In this document: positions 8,510-16,516 of the stretch, in pieces
Layout: every line of letters starts with the position of its first letter
Numbering within the stretch: the stretch's first letter is position 1
NCBI RefSeq assembly: GCF_004827385.1
Contig: NZ_SRXN01000023.1
Location: 1 to 64,000 of the forward strand
From: Ensifer sp. MPMI2T
GTDB lineage: Bacteria; Pseudomonadota; Alphaproteobacteria; Rhizobiales; Rhizobiaceae
DNA: 64,000 nucleotides
Reading direction: 5' to 3'
The notes under the pieces: generated by a model
What the model was told of the DNA's origin: nothing
The model's input: the letters and a program-made list of their open reading frames with translations, nothing else
Database searches by the model: none
Made by a program: the position numbers and the translations under genes

Positions 8510-9946
8510 TCAAAGGCATAGGCTATCGTTCTTGCTTCCCGCCCACTCACGGATCAGTCCAAGCCCCTGATCGAGCAGGGTGTTCGCGGCCTCTTCCGTT
8601 TCGGCTTCGACGTAGCAGCGCATCTCCGGCGCATTGCCCGATGGCCGGAAGTGCACGATCCGGCCATCGGCCAGGGTCATGCGCAGTCCGTCGATGTCGC
8701 TCTTGGCGGCGACTGGAGAACCCGCTTTGAGAAACCCGGCCAGATTGCCGTCAGACCTTCTCAGATATGCCATCAGTGCCGCGCCCGCCTCCCCCGGAAC
8801 GTTCTCGTGCCTGCCCGCCGCCGCGAAGGGCAACCGATAGCCAGCAGCGACCTCGGAAAGCGGCCGCTTCTCCTGGATGAGATTGAAGAGCGCAGCGAGC
8901 ACTGGCAGGAAGCTGTCACGGGTTGGCAAGGGGCGAAGCCTGCCGGCCGCCACTGGAAATTCGGAACCAGTAAGGACGCCGCCGTTTGCCTCAAAGCCGA
9001 TTACGGCATCAGCCTTGGCCTCGAGCGCCGAGAGCATGGCGGCGATCACGAAGGGCGAACCGACCTTGGTTCGGACGACCCGGAAATCCCCCGCTTTCTC
9101 GATCCCGGAATTCGATGTAACGGGCGTAACGATAACTTTCGCGTCCAGAAACTTGGCTGTCATAAGCCCGAGCAGATCGCCACGCAGCGGGGCGCCCGTC
9201 TCGTCGGCGACAAGGGGGCGGTCACCGTCACCGTCGGCCGAGACAATGGCGTCGAGCTTGTTCTCCCCCGACCAGGATCTGAGAAGACCTATGGTCTCTG
9301 GCGAAACAGCTTCGGTGTCCACTGGGATAAAACGGTCGGACCTACCGAGCGCAACCACCTCGGCACCGTAGGCCCGCAGGACCTTCCCTAATAGGTCCCG
9401 GGCGACCGTCGAATGCTGGTAGAGTCCCACCGTGAGGCCGCTGAGGGCCCCCGGCGGAAGCACAATTGCGTTGCGCTTCAGGAAGAGCGTCTCGATTGTG
9501 GCTGAGATGTCCAGTGCCTCCCCAGGAGATGCGTCAATCTCTCCTTTGTTCAGCTCCGCGGCAATCGCGGTGATGCGCATCTCGTCCTGCTTGCCGATCT
9601 CGCCATCGGGCCGGTAGAACTTGATGCCATTGCGATCCGCAGGGATGTGCGATCCAGTAACCATTAGCGAAGCTGCACCAATGCTCAGCCCGTAGAGCGC
9701 CAAGGCGGGCGTTGCTACCGCACCGCATGCAAGTGGCCGTAGGCCTTCACGCTTCAGGGCACCCATGCAGGTTGCGGCAATTCCCGGGCTTGACGCGCGG
9801 AAATCATGGCCGACGAGCACCGGATCGCCCGCGCTGATATCGCCCGCCGCCAATAGATGCCGGACGAATGCCGTCGTATATAGCGATGCCGTCCGACCTT
9901 GGAGATCAACGACAAGCCCGCGAAGACCGCTTGTTCCGAATTTCAT
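8510..9946 (-). CDS. phosphomannomutase
   Basis: This 478-residue protein of the alpha-D-phosphohexomutase family begins KFGTSGLRG. The phosphoserine loop is TGSHIP (residues 97-102, Ser99), a variant of the usual TASHNP. The metal loop is DGDGDR (Asp238, Asp240, Asp242) and a C-terminal RPSGNAPEM phosphate-binding loop is present. It converts mannose 6-phosphate to mannose 1-phosphate for ManC encoded just downstream, so the two genes form the GDP-mannose operon. ATG 9946 was chosen over the longer frame because homology begins there. It resembles rhizobial NoeK; phosphoglucomutase activity is possible. Confidence 0.88.
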   Translation of the reverse strand: MKFGTSGLRGLVVDLQGRTASLYTTAFVRHLLAAGDISAGDPVLVGHDFRASSPGIAATCMGALKREGLRPLACGAVATPALALYGLSIGAASLMVTGSHIPADRNGIKFYRPDGEIGKQDEMRITAIAAELNKGEIDASPGEALDISATIETLFLKRNAIVLPPGALSGLTVGLYQHSTVARDLLGKVLRAYGAEVVALGRSDRFIPVDTEAVSPETIGLLRSWSGENKLDAIVSADGDGDRPLVADETGAPLRGDLLGLMTAKFLDAKVIVTPVTSNSGIEKAGDFRVVRTKVGSPFVIAAMLSALEAKADAVIGFEANGGVLTGSEFPVAAGRLRPLPTRDSFLPVLAALFNLIQEKRPLSEVAAGYRLPFAAAGRHENVPGEAGAALMAYLRRSDGNLAGFLKAGSPVAAKSDIDGLRMTLADGRIVHFRPSGNAPEMRCYVEAETEEAANTLLDQGLGLIREWAGSKNDSLCL

Positions 9947-10066
9947 GAGTTTCTCGCAAATAGCGCGCCGCCATCGACGTTCAGTCGCCGGAAGCAGTCG
10001 AGAAGAGCGCAGCAAATTGAATTCTTTACAGACTAGCGATCCCTTGGCAGCAGCCGTACAACACGC

Positions 10067-10243
10067 TCAGGCATCATTCGCTGCAAACCGTTTCGCGCTG
10101 TCGGTACGCGGCCTCCAGGACGGCTGTCTTGAGTTAAGGGTCTCATCACCGGACTTTGCCGGGCCTTTCACACGCTCCGGATCAAGCATTCTCCATTCGC
10201 GTTCGAGCTTGACCAGGAGGCCAACGGGATCGAATAAGACCAT
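10067..10243 (-). CDS. small hypothetical protein
   Basis: A 58-codon frame starts at an ATG (10243) six bases after AGGG. It begins MVLFDPVGLLVKLEREW and is basic and hydrophilic after residue 15, without recognisable domains. It lies between the CRP-like operator at 10375 and the phosphomannomutase gene and has the same strand, so it would be first in the GDP-mannose operon. I do not recognise it. It may instead be part of the untranslated leader. Confidence 0.35.
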   Translation of the reverse strand: MVLFDPVGLLVKLEREWRMLDPERVKGPAKSGDETLNSRQPSWRPRTDSAKRFAANDA

Positions 10244-10349
10244 GTGAAACCCTGGGACAATATTACGCATTTTCAGACAATAAGTACTATTCGGACGCAT
10301 ACTTCGAAAATGCCTTGAATGATCCAAGCATTCTCATCCAACAAATAGC

Positions 10350-10355
10350 AATATA
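10350..10355 (-). promoter_or_regulatory. possible -10 element of the GDP-mannose operon
   Basis: Read on the minus strand the hexamer is TATATT. Its centre lies 31 bp from the centre of operator 2, which places the operator near -41.5. That is the spacing of class II CRP-activated promoters, so the site probably activates transcription toward the phosphomannomutase and manC genes. Confidence 0.5.
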
Positions 10356-10374
10356 CGCATCCGGCCGGAGAAAA

Positions 10375-10392
10375 TATGTGACCTCGGTCACT
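10375..10392. promoter_or_regulatory. CRP-like operator 2
   Basis: TATGTGACCTCGGTCACT contains perfect half-sites, GTGACC and GGTCAC, separated by two bases. It lies in the 373-bp, low-GC gap between the ExoX-like gene and the GDP-mannose operon, and shares the TATGTGACC word with operators 1 and 3. The remaining gap shows no further gene that I can support. Confidence 0.65.
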
Positions 10393-10616
10393 CCAGTCAT
10401 CCAGTTCAGCTTCGGCAACGATCAAATATTCTTCGCCGACTTGGAATCGATTCTTCACGCCACGCCGCACTCGTTTTCTGCCTCGGCACGTCAACCTGCA
10501 TTGGCCATGATGTGCCGTTTGCGTCATCAGCTGATGGGCAACCGGTCGAAGCACTGACCAGTGCATGCGGTAGGGTGAAGCATTGTTTCGGCAGCGGTAA
10601 GCGCAAAGACAATGGG

Positions 10617-10916
10617 CTAGCGCGAACGAGACCTCTCAATATGACGGGGAGCCCGGCCAAACCTTGCATGACCAATCGGCGTGATAGTGTCCAACGCGTT
10701 TCGATTTTTCCGGCCGTTTTTGCACTCGCGATAAACGAGGTAGAGCACCCCAAAGAAATATCCGAGCTGCATCAAAACAAAGCTGCTCGCGGCATATTTG
10801 AGAGCGGGCCATATCGAGCTCTCAGAAAAATACGTGACCAGACCTGTCGCCAACGAAGCGAGAGTGATGTGAACGAAGACAGCCGGGGCCGCCATTAATT
10901 GGATGAACTGTCTCAA
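10617..10916 (-). CDS. ExoX/SyrA-like small membrane protein, probable EPS repressor
   Basis: This 99-residue protein has two hydrophobic helices, about residues 8-30 and 38-62, the second being AASSFVLMQLGYFFGVLYLV, and then a basic C-terminal tail. This layout and the LxQxGYFxGVLxLV pattern match the ExoX/SyrA family of small inner-membrane proteins that lower EPS synthesis in rhizobia, where ExoX acts against ExoY. The start is a TTG at 10916 with GAGGAG five bases upstream. It is the last gene of the minus operon led by the Crp/Fnr regulator, about 180 bases after the GH16 gene. The assignment rests on pattern, not on a search. Confidence 0.65.
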   Translation of the reverse strand: MRQFIQLMAAPAVFVHITLASLATGLVTYFSESSIWPALKYAASSFVLMQLGYFFGVLYLVYRECKNGRKNRNALDTITPIGHARFGRAPRHIERSRSR

Positions 10917-11094
10917 GACCTCTCCTCACGCTTCTGGAAGCTTGCAAGCAAGCCCCGCCTGTTCGATGGATGCGCCGCGACTGGAAGCGGACGTGCGTGA
11001 CGCTTGGGCGCGGTCTTCCATTCCCGGAGCCATTCTCAGTCCTGCATCGACACGATTGGCCTCGCCCGCGCAGCGAGTCGCGCCGTAAAGCAGT

Positions 11095-11919
11095 TCAATT
11101 TTCGGCGCTTTGGGCTTTGCGCTTGTAAACGCGGATGTAATCGACCAGGAGATATGAGGGGTTCGGAGTTTCGTCGATTGGCCAGCCCGCGCCGAGAGCG
11201 AGATTCACCAGCGGGAAGAAGGGCATATGAAATTCCGGAGGTGTTTCAAAACTCCATATGGGCTTGCGGTCCAAATAGAAAGTTGAACTACTCGGCGCAA
11301 TCTCCACACCATAGGTGTGGTATTCGTTGCTGAGCGCACCATTCTCCACGGTGGTCAAGTGGCCATCTGTGGTGTGCTGTGCTCCCTCGCCTTGCCTCCA
11401 GACATGATAGCCGCTGCTGAACTCCCCGGGTGCTCGCCCGTAATACTCGATGACATCAATCTCGGCCGTAAACTTTGATCGATCGATACCGATAAGCCAG
11501 AAAGCTGGCCACACTCCGTTGCCAGGCGGCAGCTTCATCCGTGCTTCGAAATACCCGAACTGCTGAGAAAAGCCCTCGCCCTTTGGGTTCGTCGAAGCCA
11601 AGAGGCCGGAGCGCCATTGCCCGTCGGCGCCCTTACGCGCCTCAATTCGCAAGACGCCTGTGTTGACGGTGAACGGAAAGTCCCCCTCCGGATCGTGGAA
11701 GCGAGCATCGCCGAAGTCGCCGTTCCATGGCGTGTGCGCAATCCAGCGTGAGCCGTTCTCCCCCCAGGCGGATACATCCAGCTGATCGAAATCTTCGGCG
11801 AACGTGATCTCAAAGTCATCCAGATGGATCTGTTCTTGGGCGATGCCCGGTCTGACTGCCAATCCTACGGCGAATATTAAGGTCAATGAGAGCGTCCTGG
11901 CAGAATCTGTGAAGCGCAT
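11095..11919 (-). CDS. secreted family 16 glycoside hydrolase (ExoK-like)
   Basis: The 274-residue protein starts at an ATG preceded by AAGGAA and has a signal peptide of about 27 residues ending near PGIAQ. The GH16 active site AEIDVIEYYG supplies Glu153, Asp155 and Glu158 in the ExDxxE arrangement. The jelly-roll features FGYFEARMKLPPGNGVWPAFW and a final LLVDYIRVYK are typical. It should cut beta-linked glycan in the periplasm or outside the cell, setting EPS chain length. It is encoded after two GT4 transferases in the regulator operon. Specificity, for example for succinoglycan as in ExoK, is not known. Confidence 0.88.
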   Translation of the reverse strand: MRFTDSARTLSLTLIFAVGLAVRPGIAQEQIHLDDFEITFAEDFDQLDVSAWGENGSRWIAHTPWNGDFGDARFHDPEGDFPFTVNTGVLRIEARKGADGQWRSGLLASTNPKGEGFSQQFGYFEARMKLPPGNGVWPAFWLIGIDRSKFTAEIDVIEYYGRAPGEFSSGYHVWRQGEGAQHTTDGHLTTVENGALSNEYHTYGVEIAPSSSTFYLDRKPIWSFETPPEFHMPFFPLVNLALGAGWPIDETPNPSYLLVDYIRVYKRKAQSAEN

Positions 11920-11969
11920 TTGGTTTTCCTTCACGGCAATGGTGGCAGGCATCCCGTCGGCCGGCGAGA

Positions 11970-13232
11970 TCAATTGGCGCCGGCCCTCTGACCCGCGAAA
12001 GACGCGATCGATGCGTCGGAGCCGCCGAAATGCGTTGACAATTGCTGATCAATGAATGCACTCAGACGATTGCGGAAGGTCGCCGAGGAGAATTGCGCGG
12101 CATGCTCGCGGATGAGGGTCGCGTCCATATCGTCCTCGACCCGCTCAAAGGCCTCGATCGTTTCAAGAAGTGCCTCCGGCGTCTGGCGCGCAAAGCGAAA
12201 TCCGACAGCGGGGGACGAAACAGTCTCTCGCGCCCCGCCGGCATCATAGGCCAGGACCGGCCGCCCGGATGCCATCGCCTCCACCGGAAGGATGCCAAAA
12301 TCCTCGACACCGGGGAACAGGAGAGCACGGCACCGCGACAGGTGATCGCGCAAGACGGGGAAGGGCTGATGCCCAAGGAACTGCACAGTGGGACCGGCGA
12401 TGGACTTGAGGAAGGCTTCCTGTTCACCCTCCCCGATCACCACCAACTTCCGACCCGTCTCACTGCAGGCGCGCACCGCGATATCCGGCCGCTTGTAGGC
12501 GGTCAGTTGACCGGCACAGAGATAGAAGTCGCCCCGTCCACTACCGATCGCGAAATCGTCAACGGCAACGGGTGGATGAATGACTGTGGCTTCCCGGTCA
12601 TAAAAGCGTCGGATGCGGTTAGCGACGTAGGCGGAGTTGGCCACGAAAGCATCGACCCGCATCGCAGTCGTCACATCCCAGGCCCGCAATATCGGCGCGG
12701 TCGCCGTCATCAACGCCCGGCCCGGCCAGGAAAGCCCATGCCGATAGACATGAAACTGATCCCAGATGTAACGCATCGGGGAGTGGCAATAGCATATATG
12801 AAGCGCGTCCGCCCGGGTTATGACCCCTTTGGCAGGCCCCGATTCACTCGATAACACCAGATCGTAGTCCTGCAGGTCGAAATGTTCGAGCGCGAAGGGC
12901 ATCAGCGGCAGCATCTTGGTATAGTGCCTTTGCGCGCCGGGGATCTTCTGCAGAAAGGATGTGTGGATGGTCCTTGGCTGCAGAAAGGCGCTGAGACGAT
13001 CCCGATTGCAAACCAGCGTGAAAATATCGGCGTCGGGAAACATCCGGCACAGTTCCTCGACCACCTTTTCGCCGCCGCGCATCGATACAAGCCAGTAATG
13101 CACAATGGCGACGCGAAGCTTCTTGCCGCCGCTTCCGCTGGAAGCATTGGCCGCCCGAGTCTTCACGATCGTCGGTTCATCGGTCCTGAAGGCTAAAACC
13201 TCCGGAAGCGGGGGCGCTAGGTCGAGCATCAC
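11970..13232 (-). CDS. family 4 glycosyltransferase
   Basis: This 420-residue GT-B protein has an N-terminal domain opening with RVAIVHYWLVSMRGGEKVVE and a C-terminal donor domain with GEGEQEAFL, the retaining-enzyme motif EDFGILPVEAMA (two glutamates seven apart) and VLAYDAGGARE. It retains the anomeric configuration of an NDP-sugar, and GDP-mannose is a plausible donor given the nearby operon. It lacks membrane segments and probably binds the membrane peripherally. Its start overlaps the preceding GT4 stop by four bases. The acceptor is unknown. Confidence 0.87.
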   Translation of the reverse strand: MMLDLAPPLPEVLAFRTDEPTIVKTRAANASSGSGGKKLRVAIVHYWLVSMRGGEKVVEELCRMFPDADIFTLVCNRDRLSAFLQPRTIHTSFLQKIPGAQRHYTKMLPLMPFALEHFDLQDYDLVLSSESGPAKGVITRADALHICYCHSPMRYIWDQFHVYRHGLSWPGRALMTATAPILRAWDVTTAMRVDAFVANSAYVANRIRRFYDREATVIHPPVAVDDFAIGSGRGDFYLCAGQLTAYKRPDIAVRACSETGRKLVVIGEGEQEAFLKSIAGPTVQFLGHQPFPVLRDHLSRCRALLFPGVEDFGILPVEAMASGRPVLAYDAGGARETVSSPAVGFRFARQTPEALLETIEAFERVEDDMDATLIREHAAQFSSATFRNRLSAFIDQQLSTHFGGSDASIASFAGQRAGAN

Positions 13233-14599
13233 GCGAAAACTCCTTCAAGCGGTGTTGTCCGTATTGAGGCGGCCGGGCTGCTTTGCGAAATGAGCGCCCG
13301 ATATTCGGACACGAGGGCGTTGCGCCATTCATCGTTCGTCAACGCCAGGCGTGATGACGATCGGAAGGCACGCTCGCTCATTTGGCGAATCTCGTCCTTT
13401 GGCATTTGCCGGAAGCGCACAAGCACATCGGAAAAGGCCTCCTCATCGCCCGTATCGCAGGAAAGCGCGATGCCGGCACCGGTCATTTCTTCTGCAAGGA
13501 ACGCGTCTTTCGACAGGATAACCGGAACGCCGCTGCGCGCCGCTTCGATTGCGACCAAACCGAACGGTTCCGGATAGCGCGAAGGCATGACCAATGCGCA
13601 CGCCTTGCGGATGGCCTGGCTGATTTCCGCGTGCGACAACCACCCGAGAGTCCTCACGTGCGAGCCGGATGCCGCAACCTTTCCCATTAGCGGGCCGTCG
13701 CCAATCACACAAAGCCGTGCTCTGGCTCGCCTCGTGGCTGCCACCGCATCTTCGATGCCTTTCTCCTCGTCCAGTCGACCGATGAAGAAGAACTCGTCAT
13801 TGTCTTCCGCCTTGACGCGTTCGGAAGAAAGCAAGGCGACAGGATTACGAATTGTTTTGGTCCGGCCGGCCGCGTACCCGGCACGCAGGAAGTAGCTCTG
13901 CATTCTCTCGTGAAGAAGAATGATTCTTCCAAACTTCTCCTGGTCCCTCAAAAGCCGCAGGATATTGGCACCTCGGACAACCCGCCAAAGCTTTTGCGGA
14001 TAGCTTCGCTTGTCGCAGGCGGTCGCAAGGCAAGCCACCCCGAGCGGACGATGGGGGCAGATCCTTTGGGCCTGATAATCGAAATAGGCGCCGTTCGGAC
14101 AGGCCGCGAAGAAATCATGCGCGTGGACAACACACCGGCTCGCGGCCGGAACCAGGGAGCTGAAAATTGCCGGCGATAGGATCTTTGACCAGCCGTGCAC
14201 GTGATAGGCCGTGTTCGGCGTATCATTTGCCCTCACCCAAGCAGCTATCATTCGAGCAGCATGGACGTTATGGATTCCGGTGAAGGCTGCCGTCAGTCGC
14301 TTGGCATTCAGCAAATCACGGCCGCCCAACGCAACGATGGTGACATCAAGAGCCCGCAGTTGCGCGTTCGCGCCGTCGTCGCCGCAAATATAGGTCACGG
14401 GTATACCAAGGTCGCGCAAGAGCCTTGCGGACAACAGGGAAAGGGTCGTGGCCCCCCCACGTGCCGCAGAGTAGTCGTCGATGATGACCACCCGGTCGAG
14501 GCCCGCGGCAGTCAACTCATCGCCAAAGGAGCGTTGCGCAACGAGGTTCGCGTCCGGATTCCCTTGTTGATCGCGACTATGTGCTTCAGTCTTGGACAC
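13229..14599 (-). CDS. family 4 glycosyltransferase
   Basis: This 456-residue GT-B protein has FIGRLDEEKGIEDAV, CVIGDGPL and PSRYPEPFGLVAIEAA, with the two glutamates of the GT4 donor site. An N-terminal segment with DDYSAARGGATT resembles the acceptor-side glycine loop. The GTG at 14599 follows the regulator stop by eight bases and has GAGG upstream, so I prefer it to the much longer frame to 14767, which overlaps the regulator gene. A cysteine-rich patch around residues 185-220 (CPNGAYFDYQAQRICPHRP, then CLATAC) might bind a metal, which is uncommon in this family. Confidence 0.85.
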   Translation of the reverse strand: MSKTEAHSRDQQGNPDANLVAQRSFGDELTAAGLDRVVIIDDYSAARGGATTLSLLSARLLRDLGIPVTYICGDDGANAQLRALDVTIVALGGRDLLNAKRLTAAFTGIHNVHAARMIAAWVRANDTPNTAYHVHGWSKILSPAIFSSLVPAASRCVVHAHDFFAACPNGAYFDYQAQRICPHRPLGVACLATACDKRSYPQKLWRVVRGANILRLLRDQEKFGRIILLHERMQSYFLRAGYAAGRTKTIRNPVALLSSERVKAEDNDEFFFIGRLDEEKGIEDAVAATRRARARLCVIGDGPLMGKVAASGSHVRTLGWLSHAEISQAIRKACALVMPSRYPEPFGLVAIEAARSGVPVILSKDAFLAEEMTGAGIALSCDTGDEEAFSDVLVRFRQMPKDEIRQMSERAFRSSSRLALTNDEWRNALVSEYRALISQSSPAASIRTTPLEGVFA

Positions 14600-14606
14600 G
14601 GGAACC

Positions 14607-15329
14607 TCATTTCGCCGAGAACGTGCTGTCGGCGTAGCTTTGCAAAGCCTTGCGGTTGAGGATGCGGATCCGGCCCTGCGCTCCATCGATGATCTTGCTC
14701 GCCCGCAGTTGCCGGAGACACTTGTTGACCTTCTCGCGAGAGGCTGGAAGCGTCGCCGCAAGTTCATGCTGTGAAATGATCAATTCGTCCCGGGAGTTTG
14801 GCGTGTCTTTGGCGTAGACTTTCGAGAGCCGCAACAGCGTGCTTGCCAGTCTTGATTGTAGGCTCGACCCGGCATTTGAAACAATGCGAAGCTCAAGCTC
14901 CGAAACACGCGCCAATGCCTTAAATAAAACCGTTTCCTGAAAATCAGGATCGCTGGCATATCTCTCGCGCAGCAGCCGTCCTTCGAAGAAGTGAAGTTCG
15001 CAGTCGGTAGCGGCGCGATACTCGAGACTCAACGTCTGCTTCCGCAAGACTTCAAGCTCACCAATAGTCCCCGCTTTGGGTATGATCTCGACGATGAACT
15101 CCCTGCCATCAGGCAACACGGTGCTCGCAATGACCAGACCGTGCTGCACGCGAGCAAACTTGTCGATGCGGACGCCTGCCATGGCGATAACCTCGCCGCG
15201 GCGAAAGGTCCTCGCACTCGAGCGACTGAAGGCGAATTCATCGTCCGCCTCCGCGCGGCGCTCTCCGCCAAGAGGCGGTACAAGCGCCCGACTGACACTG
15301 TAATCGCGAATAGGCAAGGGGCCGTCCAT
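14607..15329 (-). CDS. Crp/Fnr-family transcriptional regulator
   Basis: This 240-residue protein has a cyclic-nucleotide-type beta barrel (about 30-120, with GTIGELEVL and YRAATDC), a dimerisation helix (about 128-160) and a winged helix (about 183-225). The recognition helix ASREKVNKCLRQL keeps the Arg-Glu pair that contacts TGTGA in CRP. No N-terminal cysteine cluster of the FNR type is present, so an iron-sulfur cluster is unlikely; ligand use is unknown. It heads the minus operon with two GT4s, GH16 and the ExoX-like gene. ATG 15329 follows GGAG by eight bases. Three matching palindromes nearby suggest it regulates this EPS locus and itself. Confidence 0.85.
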   Translation of the reverse strand: MDGPLPIRDYSVSRALVPPLGGERRAEADDEFAFSRSSARTFRRGEVIAMAGVRIDKFARVQHGLVIASTVLPDGREFIVEIIPKAGTIGELEVLRKQTLSLEYRAATDCELHFFEGRLLRERYASDPDFQETVLFKALARVSELELRIVSNAGSSLQSRLASTLLRLSKVYAKDTPNSRDELIISQHELAATLPASREKVNKCLRQLRASKIIDGAQGRIRILNRKALQSYADSTFSAK

Positions 15330-15623
15330 ACGCTTCACTCCTCGAGCAATATCCCAGAGTAATGGCGAATGCTGCAGCGCAATATGTGTTAATAGATGTA
15401 ATTACCGTACTAGCGCTGGTCAAATCACCCATTGGGATTATTTTTGGAGTATCAAATTAATACCATGCTGTTTTTTAAGGCAAAAAGCGAACAATATAGG
15501 CACGTCACGAACGAATTATTTGAATATTTTCGGAGTCTTCTGTAATTACTTCATTCAAAGCAAATACTTATCGAAATTATTCAGGCACAAATAGCCATAA
15601 AGCGTCGAATTTCTGACACTTTC

Positions 15624-15692
15624 CCTAACAGAATATTTTGTTAAGCAGTATGACCTTGGTCACATACAGCTTCATCGCAGTGCAGCAAAATT
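15624..15692. promoter_or_regulatory. 69-bp conserved promoter block, copy B
   Basis: This is the inverted counterpart of 5152-5220, with 58 of 69 positions identical and no gaps. It lies in the 396-bp AT-rich gap between the divergent regulator operon and the exoY operon. Toward exoY, the hexamer CAAAAT (15686-15691) has its centre 31 bp from the operator centre, as expected for activation from about -41.5. The left half of the gap (15330-15620) has runs of A and T and no gene that I can support. Confidence 0.7.
15649..15666. promoter_or_regulatory. CRP-like operator 3
   Basis: TATGACCTTGGTCACATA reads on the other strand as TATGTGACCAAGGTCATA, a TGTGA-N6-TCA palindrome differing at one position from operator 1. 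It lies 60 bp before exoY and about 320 bp before the regulator start, so it could serve both directions. Confidence 0.72.
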
Positions 15693-15725
15693 AACTCGAT
15701 TTAGACCGCGAGAGGGACGCGAACG

Positions 15726-16436
15726 ATGGCGAGCAGAGCGCAGAGCCGAGAGGCAGAACGGGCATGGCGCGGCATTGACGTATCCGCGCATACGCAAAAT
15801 TTCGGCGGATCCAGATCTCGCCCTCTCGGGCGAAACTCCAAACGCGCAGTTGACCTTGTGGTCGCAACATTCGCCTTGGTGATCCTCGCTCCACTTCTTC
15901 TAATCGTGGCGATCATCGTGAAACTTGGTGATGGCGGACCAGTCCTTTATTCGCATACCCGGGTGGGATTTGGCGGTGCTCCTTTCGGATGCCTCAAATT
16001 CCGTACGATGAAGACGAATGCAAGCGCTCAACTCGCGGAACTGCTCAAGACCGATCCTGCTGCAAGGATGGAGTGGGAAGCGACGCGGAAGCTGAAGAAT
16101 GATCCGAGAATCACGGTCGTAGGCGAAATCCTAAGGCGATCGAGCCTTGATGAGCTCCCGCAGCTCATCAACGTCGTGCGCGGAGAAATGAGCTTGGTAG
16201 GCCCACGACCGGTTACGGCCGAAGAACTGCCACGCTACGGAGAGCATGTTGTCACCTATTTTGCCGCTCGTCCTGGTCTGACCGGGCATTGGCAGACCAG
16301 CGGGCGCAACGATGTCAGCTACCAGAGCCGCGTATCGCTCGACGTCCATTATGTCCGAACTTGGTCCCTCTGGAGGGACTTCGCCATCATGCTCAAGACC
16401 GTTCCGAGCCTGTTCTCGCAGCGCGGGTCATACTAG
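15726..16436 (+). CDS. exoY: undecaprenyl-phosphate sugar phosphotransferase (ExoY-like)
   Basis: This 236-residue protein matches the short monotopic class of priming transferases. A positively charged start leads to one membrane helix (about 40-64), then the catalytic domain with [49 protein letters not shown] and [15 protein letters not shown]. It transfers a sugar phosphate, galactose phosphate in ExoY itself, from UDP-sugar to undecaprenyl phosphate and so starts repeat-unit assembly. The ATG at 15726 follows a GAGAGGGA site. It is first in the plus-strand operon and lies 60 bp downstream of operator 3. GalE at the left edge would make its substrate. Confidence 0.9.
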   Translation: MASRAQSREAERAWRGIDVSAHTQNFGGSRSRPLGRNSKRAVDLVVATFALVILAPLLLIVAIIVKLGDGGPVLYSHTRVGFGGAPFGCLKFRTMKTNASAQLAELLKTDPAARMEWEATRKLKNDPRITVVGEILRRSSLDELPQLINVVRGEMSLVGPRPVTAEELPRYGEHVVTYFAARPGLTGHWQTSGRNDVSYQSRVSLDVHYVRTWSLWRDFAIMLKTVPSLFSQRGSY

Positions 16437-16516
16437 CGCCCCGTAACGGAGGAGCAGAGCAGCACGCCAAAGCTTCGAAATTTCTAGTGATTGCTGTGGA
16501 AGACGGATGAGGCAAT

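Noticed and set aside
10273..10566. 97-codon minus-strand frame over operator 2
   Set aside because: It has no ribosome site, no domain and a composition unlike neighbouring genes; the region is better explained as a promoter.
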